Notes under the pieces: model-generated
Databases searched by the model: none
What the model saw: the letters and a program-made list of their open reading frames with translations, nothing else
Told to the model about the DNA's origin: nothing
Part shown: positions 1 through 6,440 of the stretch, in pieces
Numbering within the stretch: the first letter of the stretch is position 1
How the letters are laid out: every line of letters begins with the position of its first letter
Made by a program: the position numbers and the translations under genes
Assembly: GCF_000499785.1 (NCBI RefSeq)
Contig: NZ_HG726030.1
Location: forward strand, 1-57,994
Length of the DNA stretch: 57,994 nucleotides
DNA from: Bacteroides neonati
GTDB lineage: Bacteria; Bacteroidota; Bacteroidia; Bacteroidales; Bacteroidaceae
Reading direction: 5' to 3'

Positions 1-113
1 AATTTTACCCGAGATTCCTATCTAAAAAGACAAGTCTCTCGCTCTTGTACTACTTGTATTGTTTATGTAAATCTTTCAAAGAACGCTTCTTTAAGTATGC
101 TTCGTTTTAAAAG
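1..113 (-). other. rRNA operon leader with boxA-like antitermination site
   Basis: Read on the minus strand this is the transcribed leader of an rRNA operon whose 16S gene would lie beyond base 1. A boxA-like GTTCTTTGA lies at 76-84 (minus strand), followed downstream by a small stem (ACAAG/CTTGT, 30-34 with 44-48) in the place of a boxB hairpin. No mature 16S sequence is reached. The call rests on the boxA-stem order, on two Bacteroides-type promoters just upstream, and on the matching rRNA operon at the other edge. Confidence 0.7.
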
Positions 114-119
114 CGGATG

Positions 120-152
120 CAAAGGTAAGACTTTATTTTTAAAACACCACAA
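120..152 (-). promoter_or_regulatory. rrn promoter, proximal (P1)
   Basis: On the minus strand a -7 box TACCTTTG (120-127) matches the Bacteroides consensus TAnnTTTG. A TTGTG element at 148-152 sits about 20 bases upstream in the -33 position. Transcription would run leftward into the boxA leader. The sequence around the -7 box (TTTGCATCCGC) is shared with the distal promoter at 294-325, so the two look like a duplicated rrn promoter. Confidence 0.65.
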
Positions 153-268
153 CTTTTGAGAAGTTTTTTTGTTTTTCTTTTTCGTCTCGTGCGCTTCTCT
201 TGTCGTCTCTCTTGCGAAAGGAAGAAAAGCCTCTGCGAGCTTTTAAACAGAATGTCAATCTTTCAAGG

Positions 269-287
269 CTTAGCTTCTCTTGCTAAG
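269..287. repeat. Short inverted repeat at the start of the distal rrn transcript
   Basis: CTTAGC (269-274) and GCTAAG (282-287) flank a 7-base loop. The repeat lies just downstream of the distal rrn -7 box, so it would form a hairpin at the 5' end of that transcript. A role in initial transcription or rRNA regulation is only inference. Confidence 0.4.
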
Positions 288-293
288 CGGATG

Positions 294-325
294 CAAAAGT
301 AGGCTTTTTACCCATACAAGCCAAA
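294..325 (-). promoter_or_regulatory. rrn promoter, distal (P2)
   Basis: On the minus strand TTTG (322-325) is followed after exactly 20 bases by TACTTTTG (294-301). This is a textbook Bacteroides primary-sigma promoter (-33 TTTG, -7 TAnnTTTG). It lies 174 bases upstream of a second, similar promoter. Tandem promoters are usual for rRNA operons. Confidence 0.75.
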
Positions 326-442
326 CTTAAACACCTTTTATTTTGAATAAATATGAAATTAATTTGTAATACACTGAATGAGAGATGTGTTATAAAACAT
401 AAGTCAGGAAGAGGGAAAAAGGAAAGCAAAGAGGACACACAT

Positions 443-471
443 TATAATATATACGCGCGCGCGATATTATA
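443..471. repeat. AT inverted repeat with alternating CG core
   Basis: TATAATAT (443-450) and ATATTATA (464-471) flank a core of alternating C and G (454-463). Alternating purine-pyrimidine tracts of this kind can adopt Z-form DNA under negative supercoiling, and the AT arms could extrude. It sits upstream of a highly transcribed rRNA promoter. No gene is convincing across it: the open frame 353-571 owes its middle part to this simple sequence. Confidence 0.5.
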
Positions 472-524
472 TATAGCTCTATCAAACTTTATATCTAAAC
501 CATATTCAACTTTCTTTTTACGAA

Positions 525-650
525 ATGCTCTGCATAAGGTTCGAGAGGAAGCAGACTTATTCTATTTATGATGCAGAAGGACATGGAATAGCCGAAGAGA
601 AGTTTGGACCGAAATTTATCGGAAAGTGGAAAGACGGAAGGTTACGTTAG
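525..650 (+). pseudogene. Possible short gene or gene remnant, 41 residues
   Basis: A frame opening at ATG 525 and stopping at 648-650 reads as protein-like sequence, with SIYDAEGHGIAEEKFGPKFI followed by GKWKDGRLR at the end. The charged, Gly-rich ending looks like the C-terminus of a larger protein. No supporting N-terminal part is found upstream in any frame, so it may be a degraded gene end. I do not recognise the family. It could also be chance. Confidence 0.25.
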
Positions 651-811
651 GGTTGCACACGTCTGCCGTAGCTCGACTAGAAAGAATTATCGTGCACCGA
701 GCCCTTGAAGCAACATCGTCTTGACGCATCCACAAGCTGTTATCAGTCAAAGAGCGGTACATTGACATTATTCGCCCAAGCAAACAACTCGTTTATCCCT
801 ACTCAAAAAAC

Positions 812-832
812 CTTTTTGATCTAGTCAAAAAG
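812..832 (-). terminator. Probable terminator of the kinase/regulator operon
   Basis: Stem CTTTTTGA (812-819) / TCAAAAAG (825-832) with a 5-base loop. Read on the minus strand it is followed by a run of six T. It would end transcripts from the regulator-kinase pair after they have crossed the 22-base repeats at 836-921, placing those repeats inside the 3' untranslated region. Confidence 0.45.
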
Positions 833-835
833 ACC

Positions 836-921
836 TTCTCACCTAAGTGAGACGAAGTTCTCACCCGGGTGGGTAGACCTTCTCACCTAGGTGAGAATAT
901 CTCCCCACCTAGGTGAGAAAG
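836..921. repeat. Four tandem palindromes with a 22-base period
   Basis: Four palindromic units lie in a row with centres at about 844.5, 866.5, 888.5 and 910.5, each exactly 22 bases apart. Unit 3 is a perfect 18-base palindrome (TTCTCACCTAGGTGAGAA, 880-897). Unit 1 has CTAA and unit 2 CCCGGG at the centre; unit 4 differs in its left flank. The array lies 47 bases past the stop codon of the sensor kinase. Spacing by two helical turns would suit a protein-binding array; tandem duplication of a 22-base unit is the simpler explanation. Confidence 0.85.
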
Positions 922-967
922 CAATTATATCAGCACCAAAAACAAATCATGCCTACCTGATAAGCCA

Positions 968-2263
968 TTAAGAGGCGTTCGTTGACTCCTCCGAGTCATG
1001 CTCTTCGAGAGGTAGCTCGATGCAGAAGACCGTTTGCTCCGAGGAACTTTCCTTGACGAACAAATGCCCTTTGTGCAAACGGAGAATTTGCCGGCAAAGG
1101 CTCAAACCAATACCTGAACCTTCGGCCTTAGTCGTAAAGAAGGGGACGAAGATCTTTTCCTGCATTTCGGGCAGAATGACGGGACCGTTATTGGCAATTT
1201 CGATCAGGATACAATCGGTGGTTTGCTGTAGACAGACACGAATGCTGCCTTGCGTTTGCCCCTCCAAAGCCTGCATAGCATTCTTCAGCAAATTAAGCAA
1301 TACTTGCGAGAACTGATTCTCATCGCCTAAGAAGGAGATTGACGACGGAGCTGATCGAATAGAGAAAGAGATGGCACGCACCTGCATATCGCCCTGCAAC
1401 AACTCGTATAGATTCTGAAGCAAGTCGCTCAGCGAGAAGAGCCGCTTATCGGGTGGCGGCAAATAGGAGAGGTGGCGGAAGGACTCGGTAAACTCCATCA
1501 GCCGTTCGCCTTGCGTGCGGATAATATCGAGCCCGCGGTGCACTTTCTGATCGACATCCGTATAGGTGGACAGTGTTTGAGACAACGAGATGATGGGAGC
1601 GATGGTATTCATAATCTCATGCGTAAGCACATGGGTGAGCTTACCCCACGACTCACTTTCGCGGTCGGTCAGTTCGTTGGCGATGTCTTTGACCGACAGC
1701 AACGTAATGACTTCGGCCTGCAACTTCATTTCACTCCGCGAAACGCTCAGGTTATTGTGCTGTTCCAGAAACGATTCCACCCCGCAACGGTTGACGAGCG
1801 CGGCATCGCCAAGCAGCGAATGTGCAGCTTGGTTGGCAATGACGATCTGCCCGGTGGCGTTCCATGCCAGCACGCCGATAGGAACTTCTTCAAGTAGCGA
1901 CCGGTAGAATCGGTCTTGCTTCTGCTGATCGGCTTTGGACTGAGCCAGCAGCTCGTTGATGCGGTTCAGCGAACGATGAAGCTGCTGTTGTTCGTCGCCC
2001 CTGCCCGTTTCGGGAAAGTAGCACATATTCTCGCGATCTTCCACCGCATCAAAGAACAGTCTGATTTTGCGATTGAAGGAGTTGAGACGATGCACAAGAG
2101 CGGCTATTTGCAGCAACGCACACCCCATGAGCATCGTACCGATGATGATACCCGTATGCGACCACAACAGCCACCCCGCGGCTCCGGCCGTCAGAAGAAT
2201 CAGCAGCACGTAGGCCAGAATCAGAAAGTAAAGACGCTGATTGAACCACATCGACTTGCTCAC
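968..2263 (-). CDS. Membrane sensor histidine kinase (NtrB/AtoS type)
   Basis: A 431-residue kinase, the partner of the sigma-54 regulator just upstream. Two membrane segments lie near residues 10-30 and 35-57 with almost no periplasmic loop, so it probably senses within or close to the membrane. A PAS-like region (about 115-190) precedes the HisKA motif THEIMNTIAPIISL (about 215) and an ATPase domain with N box NLLKNAM, a divergent G1 box (NNGPVI instead of DxGxG) and GSGIGLSL. The start is GTG at 2263, overlapping the regulator's TGA by three bases, so translation is probably coupled. A later ATG at 2251 would also keep both membrane segments. Signal unknown; the neighbouring exporter suggests an envelope-active or toxic compound. 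Confidence 0.9.
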   Translation of the reverse strand: MSKSMWFNQRLYFLILAYVLLILLTAGAAGWLLWSHTGIIIGTMLMGCALLQIAALVHRLNSFNRKIRLFFDAVEDRENMCYFPETGRGDEQQQLHRSLNRINELLAQSKADQQKQDRFYRSLLEEVPIGVLAWNATGQIVIANQAAHSLLGDAALVNRCGVESFLEQHNNLSVSRSEMKLQAEVITLLSVKDIANELTDRESESWGKLTHVLTHEIMNTIAPIISLSQTLSTYTDVDQKVHRGLDIIRTQGERLMEFTESFRHLSYLPPPDKRLFSLSDLLQNLYELLQGDMQVRAISFSIRSAPSSISFLGDENQFSQVLLNLLKNAMQALEGQTQGSIRVCLQQTTDCILIEIANNGPVILPEMQEKIFVPFFTTKAEGSGIGLSLCRQILRLHKGHLFVKESSSEQTVFCIELPLEEHDSEESTNAS

Positions 2264-3600
2264 GTTTTAAATCGTTTGAGTTTATTATACAAGGTTTGCC
2301 TGCTCACGCCCAACTGCCCGGCAGCGGCGGTCAGGTTGCCTTTGTTCTGCTCGATGGCCGCTTCGATGGCTTGCCGCTCCACCTCTTCCAACTGGGGGAC
2401 GATGGTTGCCGGTGTGCGGGGCTTCCAGCTTTGCGCCATCAGCATATCTTTGGGACGAATGACGTCGCCCTCGGAGAGAATCACGGCTTTCTCGATGGCA
2501 TGTTGCAGCTCGCGGATGTTTCCCGGCCAGTGATAGCTGCAAAGTTTCTCAATCGTCTGTTCGTGCATACGCAACTGCTTCCTCCGGTATTTGGCGGCAT
2601 ACTTGCGCAGAAAGGCATCGATAAAGAGCAGGATGTCGTCACCTCGTTCGCGCAACGGAGGAATCTCCAGATGGATGGTATTGATACGGTAAAACAAATC
2701 TTCGCGGAACTGCCCCTCGCGAATCAGGAGCGGAAGGTCTTTGTTCGTGGCGGAGATCAACCGAAAGTCGACCGGAAGCGGTCGGCTGCTCCCCACCCTA
2801 CTGACGTTGCGACTCTGAAGCACGTGGAGCAACTTGGCCTGAAGCGATAGGGGCAGATTGCCGATTTCGTCCATAAACAGCGAACTCTTGTCGGCCGCTT
2901 CGAACTTGCCCGGACGCGTCTCATAGGCATCGGTAAAGGCTCCCCGCTCGTGGCCGAACAGTTCGCTTTCGAACAGCGATTCGCTAACCGCTCCCATATC
3001 GACGCTGAGCATCGGGCGGGCGGCACGGGTCGAGAGGCGGTGAATCTCCCGCGCCAGCATCTCTTTCCCGGTTCCGTTCTCGCCCGTTATCAGTATGTTG
3101 GCATCGGTTGCCGCTACCTTGCCGATGACTTTAATGAGGTGCAGCATAACGGGCGAATGTCCTACGATCATCTCCAACCCCTCTTTGCCAGCGGAGCCGA
3201 CGGCCTTGGACGGTTTGCGGGCACTCTGATAGGCCTCCTTGACCTTTTGTAGCAACGTCCGGTTGTCCCACGGTTTGAGCAAGAAGTCAAAAGCCCCGTT
3301 CTTGAGTGCTTTCACGGCGAGTTCCACATCGCCATAGGCAGTAAGCATCACTACCGGAAGCGAGGGTGCTATCTGCCGAATCTGCCTGAGCCAATACAAC
3401 CCCTCATTGCCGGTATTGATTCCGGCCGAGAAGTTCATATCGAGAATCACCACATCGACCGACTGGGTGGTAAGCAGAGAACTGATCTGGTTGGGGTTAC
3501 TTGCCGTCCGAACCTTACTGAATTCACTCTCGAGCAGTAGTTCGATGGAGGCAAGCACACTTTTGTTGTCGTCTACAATAAGAATCGTTCCGTTTTCCAT
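2260..3600 (-). CDS. Sigma-54-dependent response regulator (NtrC family)
   Basis: 446 residues: receiver domain (ILIVDDNKS at the N-terminus, phospho-Asp in VILDMNF), AAA+ domain (Walker A GENGTGKE, MDEIGNL) and a Fis-type helix-turn-helix ending in SRQTLYNKLKRF. The sigma-54 contact loop reads GAFTDA instead of GAFTGA. I chose ATG 3600 because the receiver domain begins there; the open frame upstream has no domain sequence. It is divergent from the exporter operon, and the intervening DNA holds a palindrome and a sigma-54 promoter, so it is very likely the activator of that operon. Confidence 0.92.
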   Translation of the reverse strand: MENGTILIVDDNKSVLASIELLLESEFSKVRTASNPNQISSLLTTQSVDVVILDMNFSAGINTGNEGLYWLRQIRQIAPSLPVVMLTAYGDVELAVKALKNGAFDFLLKPWDNRTLLQKVKEAYQSARKPSKAVGSAGKEGLEMIVGHSPVMLHLIKVIGKVAATDANILITGENGTGKEMLAREIHRLSTRAARPMLSVDMGAVSESLFESELFGHERGAFTDAYETRPGKFEAADKSSLFMDEIGNLPLSLQAKLLHVLQSRNVSRVGSSRPLPVDFRLISATNKDLPLLIREGQFREDLFYRINTIHLEIPPLRERGDDILLFIDAFLRKYAAKYRRKQLRMHEQTIEKLCSYHWPGNIRELQHAIEKAVILSEGDVIRPKDMLMAQSWKPRTPATIVPQLEEVERQAIEAAIEQNKGNLTAAAGQLGVSRQTLYNKLKRFKT

Positions 3601-3749
3601 ATACAAAAGTTGACAGGGTTGAGTTTTGTGGTAAAGGTATTTGTTTTCGAGGCTCGCTGCAAGAGAGTGTCTAAGATTTGGACGTTTTCGGGCGAAGAAA
3701 ATAGAAAAAGAAGAAAAAACAAGGTGGCTGAACCCGATTCGCTCCCCAT

Positions 3750-3766
3750 CGTCCAACAATTGGACG
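3750..3766. promoter_or_regulatory. Palindromic enhancer site for the NtrC-type regulator
   Basis: GTCCAA-CAA-TTGGAC (751-756, 757-759, 760-765 within 3750-3766) is a perfect inverted repeat with a 3-base spacer, extended by a flanking C/G pair. It lies about 86 bases upstream of the sigma-54 -24 element, the usual distance for an upstream activator sequence. A further TGGAC half-site is at 3784-3788. Binding by the divergent regulator is inferred from position. Confidence 0.6.
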
Positions 3767-3843
3767 GATTAGCGTATAAGAACTGGACAATACACTTTCG
3801 AACAAACCGTCAACACCCTGTTATTCAATAAATTGAAAATAAC

Positions 3844-3857
3844 GGCACGGCATTTGC
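3844..3857 (+). promoter_or_regulatory. Sigma-54 promoter of the exporter operon
   Basis: GGCACG-GCAT-TTGC matches the sigma-54 -24/-12 consensus (TGGCACG-N4-TTGC) except for the base before GG. GG and GC are 12 bases apart, as required. The predicted first transcribed base is about 3869, one base before the TolC ATG at 3870. That makes the transcript effectively leaderless, or the true +1 is shifted. An inverted repeat TTCAAT/ATTGAA (824-829, 832-837) lies just upstream. Confidence 0.65.
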
Positions 3858-3869
3858 TTATCCGTTGTC

Positions 3870-5177
3870 ATGAAAAGAATATATTTATTATTACTCCTGC
3901 TACCCGCACACCTGCATGCACAAGAGTCCATGTCGCTCAACGACTGCATCCGCATGGCTTGGAGCCGAAACCCGGAGATACGGAACAGCGACATAGCGAT
4001 TCGCGAGGCGAAAGCCGATTATGTATCGGCCATCGGTTCGTTTTTGCCACGGGCAACCGTTCGTGCCGAGGCAGGCAGCAGCCGGGGGCGAGCCATCGAC
4101 CCGAATACGAACAGCTACACCACCGACTCTTTCGAAGAGGGAACCGTAGGGCTGGACATGACCTTATCGCTCTTCGAAGGCTTTGCACGCATCAACCGGG
4201 TGAAGTTTCGACAAATCAACAAAGAGCGCAGCCGGTTGGAGCAACAAGAGTGCTACAACGAACTCGCCTACCGCGTAATCGACGCTTACTATAAGGTGAT
4301 ACTCGAGGGCAAACTGCTTGCACTCGCCGCCGAGCAAAGTCTGCTGAGCGAACGATACCTGAAGCAAACCGAGCAGTTCGTAACGTTGGGACTGAAGTCG
4401 GTGTCGGATTTGCAAGAGGTGAAGGCTCGCCGTGCCGGAGATGCCTACCGGCATGAGTCGCGACAAAACAGCCACCGGTTAGCGGTTCTGGAGTTGCGGC
4501 AGTTAATGAACGCAGACAAAGAGATCGCCTTGATACCACCCGATTCGATAGAGGAAGAGACTCTTCCGACATCGGAAATAACACAAACAGAATCACTATA
4601 CAAGCAATCGCTCACAGCCCTGCCGGCTGTCCGGTTGATGACACTGAAGCAACAAGCCGCCCGCAAAGAGCAGGCGGTGGCGGCGGGACAGTTTGCGCCT
4701 TCGCTCTTCGCCCGCTTTCAGGTGAGCTCGCGATACGGCCATACGCTTTTCTCGGCACCACAGCTACGCGACAATGTAGGCAATTACATCGGCATAGGCG
4801 TCTCCTTTCCGCTGCTGGACGGTTTGGAGCGTATCGGCCGGCTCCGAAAACAGAAGCTGAACCGCTATCGACTGCAAAACCAAGAGGAGACACTGAAACA
4901 AGAGATATACGCCGATGTAGAGAAGACCCTCCTCGCCCTCCATGCCGGCAGAGCGGAGCATAGGCAAGCCTTGCAGCAGGTGGCTGCCGAACGGCAGGTG
5001 CTTCGCGAATCGGAGCGAAAATGGGAAGAGGGACTTCTTTCCGTATTCGAGCTGATGGAGGCACGCAACCGCTTCATCGCTGCCAAAGCCGAGCTGACGC
5101 GCGTGCGGCTGCAAGTGGAGATGACCCGAAAGATGGAGTACTATTACCGCAACGGGCGGTTTATCGAAACCAATTAA
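3870..5177 (+). CDS. TolC-family outer membrane efflux protein
   Basis: 435 residues, the outer membrane channel of a tripartite exporter. A signal peptide is evident (MKR, a run of Leu, cleavage near LHA-QE at residue 17), followed by SLNDCIRMAWSRNPEIRN, the typical start of an outer membrane efflux protein repeat, and long amphipathic helices in two similar halves. It is first in an operon with a membrane-fusion protein, two FtsX/MacB-type permeases and one ATPase. The start at 3870 is the only one that keeps the signal peptide. Expression is probably driven by the sigma-54 promoter immediately upstream. Confidence 0.93.
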   Translation: MKRIYLLLLLLPAHLHAQESMSLNDCIRMAWSRNPEIRNSDIAIREAKADYVSAIGSFLPRATVRAEAGSSRGRAIDPNTNSYTTDSFEEGTVGLDMTLSLFEGFARINRVKFRQINKERSRLEQQECYNELAYRVIDAYYKVILEGKLLALAAEQSLLSERYLKQTEQFVTLGLKSVSDLQEVKARRAGDAYRHESRQNSHRLAVLELRQLMNADKEIALIPPDSIEEETLPTSEITQTESLYKQSLTALPAVRLMTLKQQAARKEQAVAAGQFAPSLFARFQVSSRYGHTLFSAPQLRDNVGNYIGIGVSFPLLDGLERIGRLRKQKLNRYRLQNQEETLKQEIYADVEKTLLALHAGRAEHRQALQQVAAERQVLRESERKWEEGLLSVFELMEARNRFIAAKAELTRVRLQVEMTRKMEYYYRNGRFIETN

Positions 5178-5188
5178 TCAAGAAGCAA

Positions 5189-6436
5189 ATGGATACACCT
5201 ATTGAGAAAAAGAGCTTACTGAAACGTAAGTATGCCGGAATAGCGGCAGGGATATTGATCGTGGCAGCAGTGATTCTTTTCTTTATTTTCCGCAACACCT
5301 CCTCGTCGATGAGCGTAGAAGCCAACCGACTGACCATAGCCACGGTTACAAAAGGAGAGTTTTCGGACTACATCCGCATCGTGGGGCAGGTGATGCCGAC
5401 CCATATCATCTATATGGATGCCATCGAAGGCGGACGGGTCGAAGAGCGGCTGCGCGAAGAGGGGGCGATGGTGAAAGCCGGAGAGGTGATTTTGCGGCTA
5501 AGCAACCCGCTGCTCAACATCGGCATCATGCAGAGCGAAGCCGATCTGGCTTATCAGGAAAACGAACTGCGCAACACCCGCATCAGCATGGAGCAGGAAC
5601 GGTTGCAACTGAAGCAGGAACGCATCGGCGTAAGGAAGGAACTGATATCCAAACAGCGCCGCTACGAGCAATACGCACGCCTCATCAAGGAGCAACTGAT
5701 TGCGCAAGAGGCGTTTCGGCAAGCCGAAGAGGAGTATGAAGCCGCCCGCGAGCAACTGGAGGTGATCGACGAGCGCATTCGGCAGAACGACATCTTTCGC
5801 GACAGCCAGATCGGCAGCCTCGACGAAAACATACGCAACATGAAGCGCAGCATCATTCTCGTACGCGAGCGGCTCGAAAGTTTGAAGATCAAAGCGCCGC
5901 TCGACGGTCAGGTGGGCAATCTGGATGCACAGGTGGGGCAGTTGATTGCCGCGGGCGAACACATCGGGCAGATTATCACCCCGGAGCTCAAGGTACAGGC
6001 ACAGATCGACGAACATTACGTGGAGCGTGTCGTGACAGGGCTTGCGGCCGACTTCACACGCGACGGGGTAAACTACCGGCTCGAAGTGAGCAAGCCCTAC
6101 CCGGAGGTCAAAGACGGACAGTTTCGCACCGACTTGCAGTTTACCGGCGGCAGACCCGAGAACATCCGTGCCGGACAGACCTATCACATCAACCTGCAAC
6201 TGGGCGACCCGGCACAGGCAATACTGGTGCCGCGTGGAAGTTTCTTTCAAATAACCGGAGGCAGGTGGATGTATGTTGTAGATGAAAATGGTAAATTTGC
6301 CACGAGACGCCCGGTGCGTATCGGACGGCAAAATCCGCAATACTATGAAGTAACCGAAGGGTTGAAGCCCGGCGAACGGGTTATCATCTCGGGTTACGAA
6401 CTATTTGGAGACAACGAACGCTTATATTTGAATTGA
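5189..6436 (+). CDS. Periplasmic membrane-fusion (adaptor) protein, HlyD/MacA type
   Basis: 415 residues. One N-terminal membrane helix (about 16-34) is followed by the first half of a lipoyl-like domain (GGRVEERLREEGAMVKAGEV), a long alpha-helical hairpin (about 110-225, rich in Glu, Gln and Arg), the second lipoyl half (LKIKAPLDGQVGNLDAQVGQ) and a beta-barrel domain. It would link the inner membrane ABC permeases with the TolC protein. ATG 5189 was chosen because it lies 11 bases after the tolC stop and gives a proper N-terminal anchor; the open frame extends upstream inside tolC. Confidence 0.92.
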   Translation: MDTPIEKKSLLKRKYAGIAAGILIVAAVILFFIFRNTSSSMSVEANRLTIATVTKGEFSDYIRIVGQVMPTHIIYMDAIEGGRVEERLREEGAMVKAGEVILRLSNPLLNIGIMQSEADLAYQENELRNTRISMEQERLQLKQERIGVRKELISKQRRYEQYARLIKEQLIAQEAFRQAEEEYEAAREQLEVIDERIRQNDIFRDSQIGSLDENIRNMKRSIILVRERLESLKIKAPLDGQVGNLDAQVGQLIAAGEHIGQIITPELKVQAQIDEHYVERVVTGLAADFTRDGVNYRLEVSKPYPEVKDGQFRTDLQFTGGRPENIRAGQTYHINLQLGDPAQAILVPRGSFFQITGGRWMYVVDENGKFATRRPVRIGRQNPQYYEVTEGLKPGERVIISGYELFGDNERLYLN

Positions 6437-6440
6437 ACCT

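Noticed and set aside
353..571. 72-codon open frame near the left edge
   Set aside because: Its middle is produced by the AT/CG simple sequence at 443-471, and the rest has no protein-like pattern.
836..921. CRISPR-like array
   Set aside because: Units adjoin directly with no unique spacers, the period is only 22 bases, and no cas gene is present anywhere in the window.
5021..5188. Upstream extension of the membrane-fusion protein
   Set aside because: It overlaps the tolC coding end; the protein's anchor and family start fit ATG 5189.
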